Source: Mytilinidion resinicola
Lineage: Eukaryota; Ascomycota; Dothideomycetes; Mytilinidiales; Mytilinidiaceae
Direction: 5' to 3'
Assembly (NCBI RefSeq): GCF_010093595.1
Contig: NW_022985464.1
Span: 218,470-282,469, forward strand
Length of the DNA: 64,000 nucleotides
Numbering within the stretch: position 1 is the stretch's first letter; the number at the start of each line of letters is the position of its first letter. The translations under genes and the position numbers were made by a program. This document shows, in pieces, positions 23,407 to 33,371 of the stretch. A model generated the notes under the pieces. That model had not been told where the DNA came from. It was given only the letters and a program-made list of their open reading frames with translations, and ran no database searches.

Positions 23407-25013
23407 TTTGTAGTGCTTGAGAGGGTTTTATTGGGGAACTCAATGTTTGGAAGCTGGGATGAAAGAAGGGAAAAGGGGATGCGATGGTTTGATTGGGATT
23501 TGGTTATGGCGAGGTGACTGAATTTATATAGAGATAGGTTTCTTTAGGCTCCACTTTGAAATCAAGTAGTATGGCCGCGGCGATTAGCGTGTTCTAACGC
23601 TTATGCTCCTTTAAGTGGGGAGGAGCTAGCAAACTTGACATATTTCGTCCGTCCTCATTGAACGAATCACAGGCGGTCATTGCTCAGGCCAAGTTCCACT
23701 AAAGTTGTAGTCGAAGACTTGATTGGTGATTATCAAGCTAGTCTGAGTAGCATATCTGGAATACGAACGGTGGCTAGCGCGCTTTGTAGCGATGCTTAGT
23801 GCCCGCCCTGACGTCTAGGATTGATGCCGCTATTGGATAACGTGTTCTACATGCATGTGGTGGTTACAAGCGAGTGGTGGCGCTTAATTTTTGGTGCGAT
23901 TTGGACGTTTTGACACCCCAGCAACCTCAACAACTATAAAAGATTTGAATCTATAACTTAGAATAAAGATATGCATAGCTGTTTCAATATTATAAGACAA
24001 ATTTTTAGGGTCTCTTGATGGCCACATTTAGTTATAGTAGAGTTTTGGCCCCCTAGCATTGGGTAAGATCTACGATATAATAGAATTACAGAGACACATC
24101 ACTCCAAACTATTGCCTAGCCATTGAAATGAGCTAAATACTATATGCATTCATATAATCTTATTTAATACTTTATGGTTGTTGAGATTGCTGGGGTGTCA
24201 AAACGTCCAAATCGCACCAAAAATTAAGCGCCACCACTCGCTTGTAACCACCACATGCATGTAGAACACGTTAGATGAATAGCTGATTACAAAGCGAAAT
24301 CGCCAACTTCTTCAGAGCATTTGGGCTAATCGAGGAAAGTAAACCTTGCAAAATACCTTGCAAGTCGTTTTCTACATTGCTACCTACTAGTATCTGGAGT
24401 TACATTATGTCCGATGGCTTATCGTACCGTGTAAGGTGACGATTCTAGACGCCTGTGGGAATGCTAATAGGACGCGAAGAGAGGCTCTAAATCCGTCCAG
24501 CGCTATAATCGCTCCGCCGTCCAGGGTATTGCTCCCCGCATCAAGTTAACCTTGAGTATGGTCCCTGAAATCGAGACTTTCATTCCTTGTCCACTTAGCT
24601 ATGTGTGAAACTGCCCCCAAAAGTAACCAACAACGAGAACCTCTTAGGCGTTGCGTCTCCCCAGACCATAGAAGTAGTCACGTGATCATACAAGATTGAT
24701 TCCCAGATGCTAGCACTTACTTCGACACGAGAGCAGCTTTACTACGTAGCGTATGAGTATCTTGCCAGATATGAAAGCGTTGATACGCTCGCCGCAGGCG
24801 CCACGACAATTCAACTCTACACGTTTCGACAGCGGCTCACTTCACTCCTCGATGAGTTGAGGACTGCCATACTATAAGTACGATACTACGAATCCCACAG
24901 CCTTTGTAGAGCTCCAGAAACCGCACAAACCTGCCATCAAGCGTCTTCCCGCTGCCACTCGATTCCATCACTATCTCCTTTTGTCCGGCTTCCTCACCTA
25001 CTATCGCTAAATC
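23407..25013. other. Intergenic, 1.6 kb, containing a 432-bp MITE
   Basis: Apart from the MITE at 23840-24271 no gene is seen. The first ~300 bp probably hold the SDR promoter. The part after 24,300 is normal-composition sequence leading to the small cysteine-rich ORF at 25014. Confidence 0.5.
23840..24271. mobile_element. MITE with ~100-bp TIRs and TA duplication
   Basis: The element is 432 bp. Its two ends are near-identical inverted repeats of about 100 bp starting ACGTGTTCTACATGCATG and running to CCCCAGCAA(C/T)CTCAACAAC. It is flanked by TA on each side (23838-23839 and 24272-24273). The ~230-bp centre is AT-rich and non-coding. TA duplication and ends beginning ACGTGTTCTA, one base away from the ACGTATTCTA ends of the Fot1/pogo elements at 1318 and 3243, suggest mobilisation by a Fot1-type transposase. 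Confidence 0.9.
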
Positions 25014-25199
25014 ATGCCCTACCCTGACTTTGGGGAACCCACCCCAAATGGCCGTATCCAGCTATACACGTGTTGCCTCTGCCCCTTCGTCGACAACATG
25101 GAGCTAACGAGCTTCGTTGAGGGTTCTACGTGTCGGTGCGGACACCGCGGATGCGATTATTGTCCAAGGTGGTGGATGAGATTTACGAATCACTACTAG
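25014..25199 (+). CDS. Small cysteine-rich hypothetical protein
   Basis: A 61-codon frame from a clear ATG. It contains TCCLCPF, then TCRCGHRGCDYCPRW. Paired Cys plus Cys-Gly-His-Arg-x-Cys-x2-Cys is a pattern seen in many small fungal proteins thought to bind zinc. No signal peptide is evident, so it does not look like a secreted effector. The frame may continue through an intron near CCAAG|GTGGTG, which I could not resolve. It is a candidate only. Confidence 0.4.
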   Translation: MPYPDFGEPTPNGRIQLYTCCLCPFVDNMELTSFVEGSTCRCGHRGCDYCPRWWMRFTNHY

Positions 25200-25982
25200 G
25201 ACAATTAGGTCGAAACTCCTGGCAGAAGGCAAGGGCTTTGATCAGGGGGGTTCCAGATCATGTATTGCTGATGTCTGATTCTCTCAAGGTCATGCTATAT
25301 ATCCGTGATATAGCTCACACTCACAAATTCACTTGATAAATAGAAGGCAATGGGATTTTTTGACTTACGGTTTAATTATACCTACGTCGGTACCTACAGG
25401 TTTTTTCGTTCTGTGAAAAAGCAAACAGCAAGGGGGATGAAAAACAAATGTAGTGCGACAAGAGAGGCCAGTGCAAACCAAAAATACCGATCGCCGGCAG
25501 CTTTCAGATGCATTACTGAGCATAATCGATGCTGTCGCTGACATCATCGATGGTCGGATTTAGAGAACATTAGTCGTCTTGTCGGTGGTATCCAGCGTGC
25601 TCCTGCCCGCCTATTATGTCCATGAGACCGAAAATGGCCTTGGATCCTGTCTTGGAAACCAAGGTCTTCGCAAATGACATAGAAAAGCTGTCCGATGTAC
25701 CTGTACACCCATCCCGAAAGCGTGCTTCCGGGACTGTTGTACACGATAAAAGATCCACAGTATTGGTGGTGGGTATCGAACATGAACCTTTGGGGACGAT
25801 TGAGTTGAGGCAATGAATGAGGTACAAGAAAATTGAGCCTGTCGACGTAAAGAGTTATGACGAGCCCGGGGTATTGGCAAATCTACGTCCTTGGCGACTT
25901 TGAGCAAAGAAGATGTCTCCGCATGCTTTGAAGCGGAGTACGAAAGCCTGCCACTGAGCGCGAGGTCGTTCAATGCCAACTC
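25200..25982. other. Intergenic, ~780 bp, no supported gene
   Basis: Short overlapping minus-strand frames occur at 25365-25979 in different phases, without splice logic joining them or any recognisable motif. It lies downstream of both flanking genes, so it is the 3' side of each. Confidence 0.4.
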
Positions 25983-28546
25983 TCAGCCACGCTTCTCTCG
26001 TTCACGCTTCTCCTTCTCAATGCGCAGGCTTATCTCGAAATCTGACATCACTGACAGGTCTCCTAGAGGTGTAGAAGGATATACCGTCGTGGATCGATTG
26101 GGCCTCGGGGTAGGATTGAACCTCGTGGCAGTATTGGAAGTCGCTTCACGTCCTCGCAGGCGGTTCTGGGAACTTGCCCGATGAACAGTGGCAGGGGGTG
26201 GTGTCAGGATATCCTCAAAGTCGTCATCGTTGCTTAAGTCGATCAGCTCAGGCGGATGAAGCGCCATGTCTGCATCTCCATCGTCGTCTTCATCACCCGC
26301 CTCAGCACCATCATTGATGGAGTTATCGAGTTCATCGTTGGACGCGGCGGGAATAGGAAGAGACGGGCGGCTTGTTTGCCTAGATGGTGCCGGATGGTTT
26401 AAGACTCGATATCCGTCTGGGCCTTGATAATTCGGACCTGTTGCGTCAAGAGCAGCATATGAGACCTGTTGGAGTGGGTGCGCATGGTTCGGTCGTGGGA
26501 TGGCGGGAACCGGAAGAGGGAGCTTCTTGGACGAATTTAGCTTTCGGTGCTTTGCAGCGTGTTGTGACATGTCTGTTGATACCGTCCCACTTGGCTGTCT
26601 GGGTAGTGGTGCGGTTCCAAGACGTACTCGCTCCTGGCCAGGCGGCCTACCCAGTGGCGCAACAGGTTCCCTATGAGCTGCGTTTGATGCGTGAGTGTCT
26701 TGAGGAGGCTGTGAAGCAGCTCGTGGTGCCCTATTACACGGTTGAATCAATTCCGTAATCTCTGAATTGTCTTTGAAGAGCTCGAGACCGAGTGATTGTG
26801 CGTCGCGTCGTCCTTTACCCAGATCTGGATTCTGAAGCCGCTCTAGAGAGACCTCTGGAGCCTCCTCCCCTGCGCCCCGCCTCAGAACCGTGTGCTTTTG
26901 TGCCTTGATGTCGTTATTGCGCTGGTTTTCTCCTTTGCGACGAAAGTACAACACAGGAGCACTGACGAATCGCCTCCGATCCCTGTCTCCGGGTGGCAGG
27001 TTCACCATTTCGTCGCATATGATCTTCCAGTGATAGAGCGCGACGTAGATGACCATCATTCGGTCTTCGATATCTAGGCTGCGGTCCTGCCTGCTGAGCT
27101 TCTTCAGTCGGTCCGAGGTCATGTCGTACTTCGCGCCCTGTGTGAATCCAAAACGGTGAAGTTCGAAGACCTCTTTGATAAGTTCAAAGCAAGCCGCCTC
27201 AATCATCTCTGAAGTATACTTGGCTGTATGCGTCCAGTTCTTGCGACCAGCATTCGTGCTGTTGTCAAAGATGTCATCTGTGTTGATGAACGCATTGTAC
27301 AGGAACTTCACCAACGGCAGTGTCTGTTGCTCTGCATGGTTCATCATCTCGAGCGACGATGGAGGCACCCAATGGCTTAGCCGTCCGACGTTTGCGTCAT
27401 ACCAATTACGGGCAGCTTCAGGATCCTGGAAATGGCCAACGAATTCAGGCAAGACGGGCAGTGCTTCCTGTGGCTCTTGGGTCCTTCTACTCGGCCGATT
27501 TGCTACTGTTCGCTGATGTGGTGCGATCTGTTCGTTCCGATTGCCGGCTTGAATTCGGGCGACGGCTGGATGTTGAGCGGGAGCGACATCCGGTGCAGCG
27601 TTCGGAGGCGGAGAAGCAGCTTGCGATGCATTGCGCGACCCAGGTAGAGGCTCAGAGTCTGAATCACTACCCTCTTCTGGAAAGTTCTCATTCTGCGCTT
27701 TGTTGTCGCTTGCTGGCTGGGTCTGGGCTAGATCGGTTGCTGAATTGGATGGCTCGGCGCGCTGTTCCACATTCGAGGGCGGTGTTCCGGTACGATAGTT
27801 CTCGCGGAGGGAAGCATGAGTCTCTGAAGCCACACGCTCTGCGCCGGCGGAGGTAGGGTGATCATCAGCCACATTGCGCGTTTCGCTGGAAAGAGATGGA
27901 TTGCTGATGTGCTCTTCTTCAGAGCTGCGATCTCCGTCGTCCTGTTCCTCCACTTGTGAGTCCGAGTCGCTGTCGGCTAGCGATTTGCCCGGAGATTTGT
28001 CGGGAGGGTTTTCGGTGGATGCTGCTATTGAGACCTTGCGTTAGCACATAGTGTACATAATTTCATAGAAAGGATACGAAGGTCGGTGGTGTATCACTGT
28101 CAAGTTGTCGTGATCCAGCGCAGTGAATGAAGAATGTATACTGAGTCACAAGAAAGTTGGGAGGCCATTGCGCGTCATATTCATTCGATTAAATAAGAGA
28201 ACAACGTACCAGTCAATCTGTCTAGCTGAGTTTCACGATTACCTGTAGATGGCACTGTAGACGGCATCTGGGGACCCGGGGTGTTGGAAGCCTGGACGGA
28301 GCTAGAAGTTGGTGTTGTAAGTGGGTTCACTGGAGTACCGCTCTTACGAGATCGCCGGGCCGGTGCAGCAGCAGTCGCTGCACGATGGTTCTCTCTAGCT
28401 TCACGCCGAGCAGCTCTCGGGTTACGATCTGAGTCCTCTAACCTCGTCACAAGTGTTTTCTTCTGCCCGACCCCCAAGAGACCGCGCTTACGGAGTAGGG
28501 ACCGTAACTCTTCAGTATCCATAGTAGCATAGGCAGAAGGCGCCAT
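25983..28546 (-). CDS. SAP-domain protein of unknown function, paralogue of the gene at 16.4-18.6 kb
   Basis: Two exons, 28210-28546 and 25983-28024, with a 185-bp intron (donor GTACGT, branch TGCTAACG, acceptor ATAG), give about 792 aa. The second exon's long frame opens with a GTG and needs the first exon for a start (ATG 28546). Residues about 9-43 form a SAP motif (MDTEELRSLLRKRGLLGVGQ, then KKTLVTRL), a DNA/RNA-binding helix-extended loop-helix found in chromatin and DNA-repair proteins. A long acidic, disordered Ser/Glu/Pro-rich stretch follows, then the region shared with the 16.4-kb paralogue (IEAACFELIKEVFELHRFG through KIICDEMVNL and FRRKGENQRNN). The tail is disordered with acidic patches and ends in a charged EKEKREREKRG. 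Probably nuclear; the role is unknown. Confidence 0.75.
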
Positions 28547-29701
28547 GATAGAAGGAACGTTCCAACTGTGCCCAAAGATGGGTGGAGGTGGAGTGAGTGG
28601 CCAAAACTAAGTAGAGTGACGGTCGGGATAGTTGCGGGGCTGTCGGTGGGTGGTGAGTGCTGGGACCTGGTGTGGGTGTGGTTGTTGATGTGAAAGTGTG
28701 TTTCTTAAGGAGGGGGAGGTTGGATTTTATAGGCTAGGGAAAATGCGAAGAGAATTCAATGGAGGTGGCCACTCGAGGTACGAGAGCAGCTCCGGCGCAC
28801 TAAACAGCTGCCAGAAGCTCCAGTGGCGAGTGAATCCGCTTCAGAAGCGACAGTAAGCGCCATGGCAGCGAGCAGTCGCCGGCTGTGAGAGCGAACTTGC
28901 AAGGCGATGACGACATAGCAGCGAGCAGCAGTAGGCACTGACTTGTAGAATTGATTAAGAAGAAGTATTGATAGTGAATTGCATGACGAGAAACGCCCAG
29001 AAGGACTCAAGCATTGGCGCAATCCTCATTTCAGAGTCTGAAGGGCAGGAGGGGATTTGGTCCTACAAGCCCACTTTCGGTCATCGCCGCTCACCTGAAT
29101 GCCTTGTTGCTAGTCATAAAATTGCGCTCTATTCGTGTAGCTCCATGTGTTGCCTGTTATCAAGAGTTCGGTTCGTGAATCGAGAAGTTCATTTCGTGAA
29201 TCGAGAAGTTGATTTCGTGAATCGAGAAGTTCAGTTCGTGAATCGAGATCGTGAAAGTCTAGGTCGGCCAGTGCATTAGCCGTGCCTGCGGCCGCGGCAG
29301 TTCGATTTCGAAGGCAGTAGTCAATGAATGAGGGACTACAGTGCATTAGGAGCAGTTTGGCAGCATTCATGGTGTGTTTGCAGGGCCAACTGATGGAGGT
29401 TGATGGTTGAAGTTGACGTTAGGTATATCGCAAATGCACGGGCCTTCATGTCCAGCACGTGATAGAACAGGTACTGTTAAGGGGAAACACAGCGACGTTA
29501 ATGTCTTTTGTAGATCCAGGGGGGCTTTGCGTAGAACTGATCTTCCATTGTTAATTCATTATTGATACACATTAGCCTGGCATCTAGTCAGTGCCTCCTA
29601 ATGGGAGAAGCCGCGCAGCCCAGATGCCCATGCAGTTTTCCCCGCCCATTCAAATCAAACCAAAGATCAAAACCTAACCCAAGCGCCCCTCCTCCATGCC
29701 A
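28547..29701. other. Intergenic, 1.15 kb, with a 21-bp tandem repeat
   Basis: No supported gene. The left part is the promoter side of the SAP gene. The only structure noticed is the tandem repeat at 29172-29248. The right part is the 3' flank of the RTT109 gene. Confidence 0.5.
29172..29248 (+). repeat. 21-bp tandem repeat, about 3.7 copies
   Basis: The unit TTCGTGAATCGAGAAGTTCA(T) is repeated with one or two substitutions per copy. The period is a multiple of three, so frames stay open on both strands, giving FVNREV-type or LDSRNEL-type repeats in translation. No surrounding coding evidence supports either. Confidence 0.9.
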
Positions 29702-31504
29702 TCAAGCTGGCTTAGCCTTCTTTCTGACCAATCCCGCGGAGAGGACATTGACTCCAGCACCACTTCCGCTCGTGTCTCCATCCTCCATCACCTTGGCCTT
29801 CTTCCGCACCAAACCGCTGCCCAAAACATTCGCCTCGCCCTCCTCCCTCTTTGAGCCCTCATCGGCACCTCCATCTACTTTCCTCTTCTTCCTAACGCCC
29901 AGAATGTTCACGGCACCCCCTGTAGCTCCGTTCGCGGTGCTACTCCCTTCCTTACGTCCCACAACGCGCCACCCCCACCCATCTGCGCCTACACCCGCCA
30001 ACACGCCCACCTCCCTGACCCAAGCCCCTGAGCTCCGTATGGCCGCGGTGCGAGTTGAGAAATTTTGCTGGAGGAGGACTTCAAGGGCGCGGGCGTAGTC
30101 CTTTTGCGAGAAGAGGAGGTTGCCGCGTGAGGTGGCGGGCCAGTAATAAAAGGGCGTTGATTCAGGAGGAAGGCGAGACTTCAGTCGGCCATTTGAGGCG
30201 GACGATGATGACGAGAGGTTGGACAGAGAGGAAACGGCAGATTTTATGCGGGGGAGCCTGGGAGGAATTGGGCCGGAACGGGTGGATATTCGACGGCGTG
30301 GATTTGAAGGCTTTTTGGGAGATGAAAGGGTGTTTTGGGAGTCATTTTGGGATTGGGACTGCGATTGCGACTGTGATTCTCCTTCTTGTTCCTCGTCGTC
30401 TTCGGGGATTGATGGCTGTGGCGGCGTGATAACCACCCATATGAAACCTACACAGCGCCCTGAAGAGCACTCCTGTCGGTATGTCATCATGTCCCAGAAT
30501 TGTTCTAAGCTCTTGACGCTTTTCCACATGCCGTTGCTGCGGCTGGGTGTCCCACCAGGCTCACTCATGGCGCCGCTGCCGTGGTCGGGAAGCTCCTCGT
30601 CCAGCTCATCTAAAAAGCGGGATTTGGGGTCGTCTGGGAAGTGTGGTATTAAACAACGCGGTGGTGCGGCTGGATTCGGCGCGAGTTGGAGGAGAGGATG
30701 GGAGGGTGTCCAGCGATGCTGTTGTTGGGAGGCGGAGGGAGTATGGCGCATAGTCTCGTGGATATCGAAGCCGGGTACAATGAGGTAGCCCTTTGCTGTC
30801 GTCTTATCTTGCTGCTTCCTCGCCTCCTTAGAGCTCGCAGCATAGTCATTCGTGCCAGCACTCTCAGCCAGCTTCTGTTCGAAACTCTTCTTCTCCGCTT
30901 CGGGCGCATAGCTCTTCACAACTGGATCTAGCACCCGACACCACCACCGTATCAACCCTCGGTCGTCCAGCACATGCTTCTCCGCATTCTCCACGCTTCC
31001 AGGGAAGAGATACTGGTCCTGCGCCCGCGCAAATAAGCTGACCACTAGCCTCTTACCAACTCTCTGCCTCTCATGGACCAGCCATTCCACAAAGGCGCCT
31101 GTAACCGCCTTCAAAGGGCTCCCAGCTTGCCCTCTAGGTAGCTTCAATGCGGATATGCAGCCCGTGGAGTCGGCTTTTGAGACAAAGACAGTGGTGAGCT
31201 TCTTGGTCGAGTAGATCAGGACCTCAATGGCAAGAATGAGCATCTGACCGCCATTTTTGAGTTCGGTCTGGGAGTCGGTGCTCGTAGGTGTTATCGAGAC
31301 AGTGAGGAAGTGAGATTCGCAGTATGTTCGCTCAGGCTTGGATTGCGGCGGCGCGGAGAAGAGGGCGGGCGATTTGGAAGGCGGCGTCGAGATGTGGTAA
31401 AATGTGAAGGGCACATCTTTGGGAAGATGCTCGGCGAGCAAACTTTTAAGAGAATTGGTAGAAGAGGCAGACGAGTCCATTCTCTGAAGACTGGGGATAG
31501 GCAT
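29702..31504 (-). CDS. RTT109: Rtt109-type histone H3 lysine-56 acetyltransferase
   Basis: Single-exon, 600 aa. Rtt109 is the fungal-specific acetyltransferase that, with Asf1 or Vps75, acetylates new histone H3 on Lys56 (and N-terminal lysines) during replication and repair. Family blocks in order: FTFYHISTPPSKSPALFSAP near residue 35, RTYCESHFL, VSKADSTGC, LVVSLFARAQ.QYLFPGS, LDDRGLIRWWCRVLDP, GYLIVPGFD, RCLIPHFPDDPKSRFLDELD, and FWDMMTYRQECSSGR followed by CVGFIWVV. A disordered insert rich in SQSQ precedes a region with FYYWPATSRG. The C-terminus carries three similar basic motifs (VNILGVRKKRKV, ANVLGSGLVRKKAKV, VNVLSAGLVRKKAK), which look like nuclear-localisation or binding repeats. The start could be residue 1 or Met9. 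It is divergent from the F-box-like gene, sharing a 550-bp promoter region. Confidence 0.93.
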   Translation of the reverse strand: MPIPSLQRMDSSASSTNSLKSLLAEHLPKDVPFTFYHISTPPSKSPALFSAPPQSKPERTYCESHFLTVSITPTSTDSQTELKNGGQMLILAIEVLIYSTKKLTTVFVSKADSTGCISALKLPRGQAGSPLKAVTGAFVEWLVHERQRVGKRLVVSLFARAQDQYLFPGSVENAEKHVLDDRGLIRWWCRVLDPVVKSYAPEAEKKSFEQKLAESAGTNDYAASSKEARKQQDKTTAKGYLIVPGFDIHETMRHTPSASQQQHRWTPSHPLLQLAPNPAAPPRCLIPHFPDDPKSRFLDELDEELPDHGSGAMSEPGGTPSRSNGMWKSVKSLEQFWDMMTYRQECSSGRCVGFIWVVITPPQPSIPEDDEEQEGESQSQSQSQSQNDSQNTLSSPKKPSNPRRRISTRSGPIPPRLPRIKSAVSSLSNLSSSSSASNGRLKSRLPPESTPFYYWPATSRGNLLFSQKDYARALEVLLQQNFSTRTAAIRSSGAWVREVGVLAGVGADGWGWRVVGRKEGSSTANGATGGAVNILGVRKKRKVDGGADEGSKREEGEANVLGSGLVRKKAKVMEDGDTSGSGAGVNVLSAGLVRKKAKPA

Positions 31505-32054
31505 TTGGTATCGAATTGGCAGACGCGCGACGTGAAGCGTCCGCTAGATCCCGATGCGGCTTAGTGCAGCATTGTATCTAAGGTGCTGGGAAACCTTCAC
31601 CACAGACCTCACCTCAATCCATCTCAAATACCAGTTGCTTTCCTCACAAACTAATTGCTATTCGAGCCCTTTAACCATGTAACAGGGCGAAGCATGGCTT
31701 GAAGATGACCGACAAAGGAAGGTTTCTAGTTCTAGGGAGGACAACCAACGGCAATAACGAACAGCTCGATCCCGGCTTCTACCATAACTCCCTAAAACCA
31801 CTTTACAAGTTTCATCAATGTCTTCTAGCACGGTTTAGAGTTTTTACGGAGTCATTGGTGATTTGCATCATGCTTCCAGTTCTGAGATTATCTCGTTGCC
31901 TACAGGGCTGAGCCCATGGTCTAGACTCGGCTTCTCCGCAACTTTTCAATTTTCTAGTCATCAAAAACAACATATGATATATGCTCCTCCCAACTCTTAA
32001 ATCTCCAATCCTAATCTCCAAAGCCCATTCCACTCCTCGTTACAACTTCCCAAT
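31505..32054. other. Divergent promoter region between RTT109 and the F-box-like gene
   Basis: 550 bp between opposite start codons. Short frames are present but none is supported. No distinct regulatory motif was recognised. Confidence 0.5.
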
Positions 32055-33371
32055 ATGTCCCCGAGCACCCTAAACCCCCGCGTCTTCGAGCTTCCGGTGG
32101 AGATGACTCATGCAATCCTGGACTTCCTCCCCCTCTCCTGCGTCCTCGAGCTATCAACTCAGAGCTCTCGAGTTTCCTCTATCCTTTTATCAAGTCCAAC
32201 GTGGTGTTCCCTCTACACCTCCTCCGCCCGCCTTGAGCTATTTCAAAAGCTCTACTATCTGATTCTGGATATCCACACGCTCTATTGCCCCACCCCTTTC
32301 ATCCACGGCGAATGGAAAACTTCACCCGAGGTCACTCTCACATATCGCTGGTACGCCGTACGCAACTGGATGCGCCGCGTTGACCCCGTCATCGACTTGT
32401 TCGCGTCGATGGACGAGTGCGTGGTGGGTGCGCTGAGAACGCTTGCTTTCACCTCGAGACCCGGGGCACTGGAATCATCCCCCATTGGAAATTGCAGAAC
32501 GAGGAAATCGCAGCGGTCCAAATCCTGTGTCAGATGGCTAAAGTGGAATCGAGGGTCTGACGATAGTGTCAAGAGCGGGGTTGGGGTCGAGCGCTTTCGG
32601 GTGTATATCGGCACGCTCAAAAGCGTACAGGAAAGGGAGAATGTGTCCGAGTCGAGGAATTTACGCAAGCTGGCTGGTTTGCTGAAGAAGTGCGTCAAAG
32701 AGGTTGATGCTTTGGCAGGAGAGGGTGGGACACCGCGGAAGAATCTCAGGCCGCTAATAGCACATCTCTGGCGGAAGTCCAAAGAGTGCCTCCATCGCCC
32801 CATACTCCGACCACATGTCATTCATGGGGCCCCTGATTTTAGAGAAAATGCGCTGCCATACGACATACGACTTGTCTTCCTTGTCCAGACGCTCGTCACG
32901 ATGACCCCGCTCTTAGGATCTGAAACGACCGCAAGGCCGCCCGTGCCATCAAACGATAGCGCCTTCAGTCGCAATTTCGCTTGCCTTCATCTTGATCACG
33001 AGGGATTCGCCTCGCGTCGTGAGCTACTAGATCCTGAATACTGCGAGTACCCGGTATACAACTTTTACAAGGTCATCAACGGGCTAGGCCTTGACATTCC
33101 GATACCAAGGTTCACGGAAAGCTACAAAAAAAGAATCGAAGGATCTGCCGCTCAGGGTCGGAAAGATACTAAGGATATGGGAGAAGAGCTCGACAGCGAC
33201 GAGGATGTAGAGACTGAAGAGGCGAAAGATCAGCGGGAAGCTGCCGTGTGGATGGCGGCATTTTTGAGGATCGCTCTGGATTTTGAAACTCGGTTTGCAA
33301 CGATTAGGAGGGAGGTCGAGGAGGGGTATAGGTCGGTGGACTGTGACTGCGATGAAGGGAGCTGTGAGTAG
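32055..33371 (+). CDS. F-box-like hypothetical protein
   Basis: Single-exon, 438 aa. Residues about 10-55 (VFELPVEMTHAILDFLPLSC then VLELSTQSSRVSSI) fit an F-box-like fold: a Leu-Pro start, paired hydrophobics and a C-terminal helix. F-box proteins are substrate adaptors of SCF ubiquitin ligases, binding Skp1 through this motif. The rest has no recognised repeat or domain; a stretch around residues 370-395 is very acidic (GEELDSDEDVETEEAKDQRE). Many Dothideomycete genomes carry large families of such proteins. An MITE begins 10 bases after the stop codon. Confidence 0.7.
   Translation: MSPSTLNPRVFELPVEMTHAILDFLPLSCVLELSTQSSRVSSILLSSPTWCSLYTSSARLELFQKLYYLILDIHTLYCPTPFIHGEWKTSPEVTLTYRWYAVRNWMRRVDPVIDLFASMDECVVGALRTLAFTSRPGALESSPIGNCRTRKSQRSKSCVRWLKWNRGSDDSVKSGVGVERFRVYIGTLKSVQERENVSESRNLRKLAGLLKKCVKEVDALAGEGGTPRKNLRPLIAHLWRKSKECLHRPILRPHVIHGAPDFRENALPYDIRLVFLVQTLVTMTPLLGSETTARPPVPSNDSAFSRNFACLHLDHEGFASRRELLDPEYCEYPVYNFYKVINGLGLDIPIPRFTESYKKRIEGSAAQGRKDTKDMGEELDSDEDVETEEAKDQREAAVWMAAFLRIALDFETRFATIRREVEEGYRSVDCDCDEGSCE

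Noticed and set aside
27320..27856. 178-codon plus-strand frame
   Set aside because: Antisense to the well-supported SAP-domain gene; no independent evidence.
30219..30788. 189-codon plus-strand frame
   Set aside because: Antisense shadow of RTT109.
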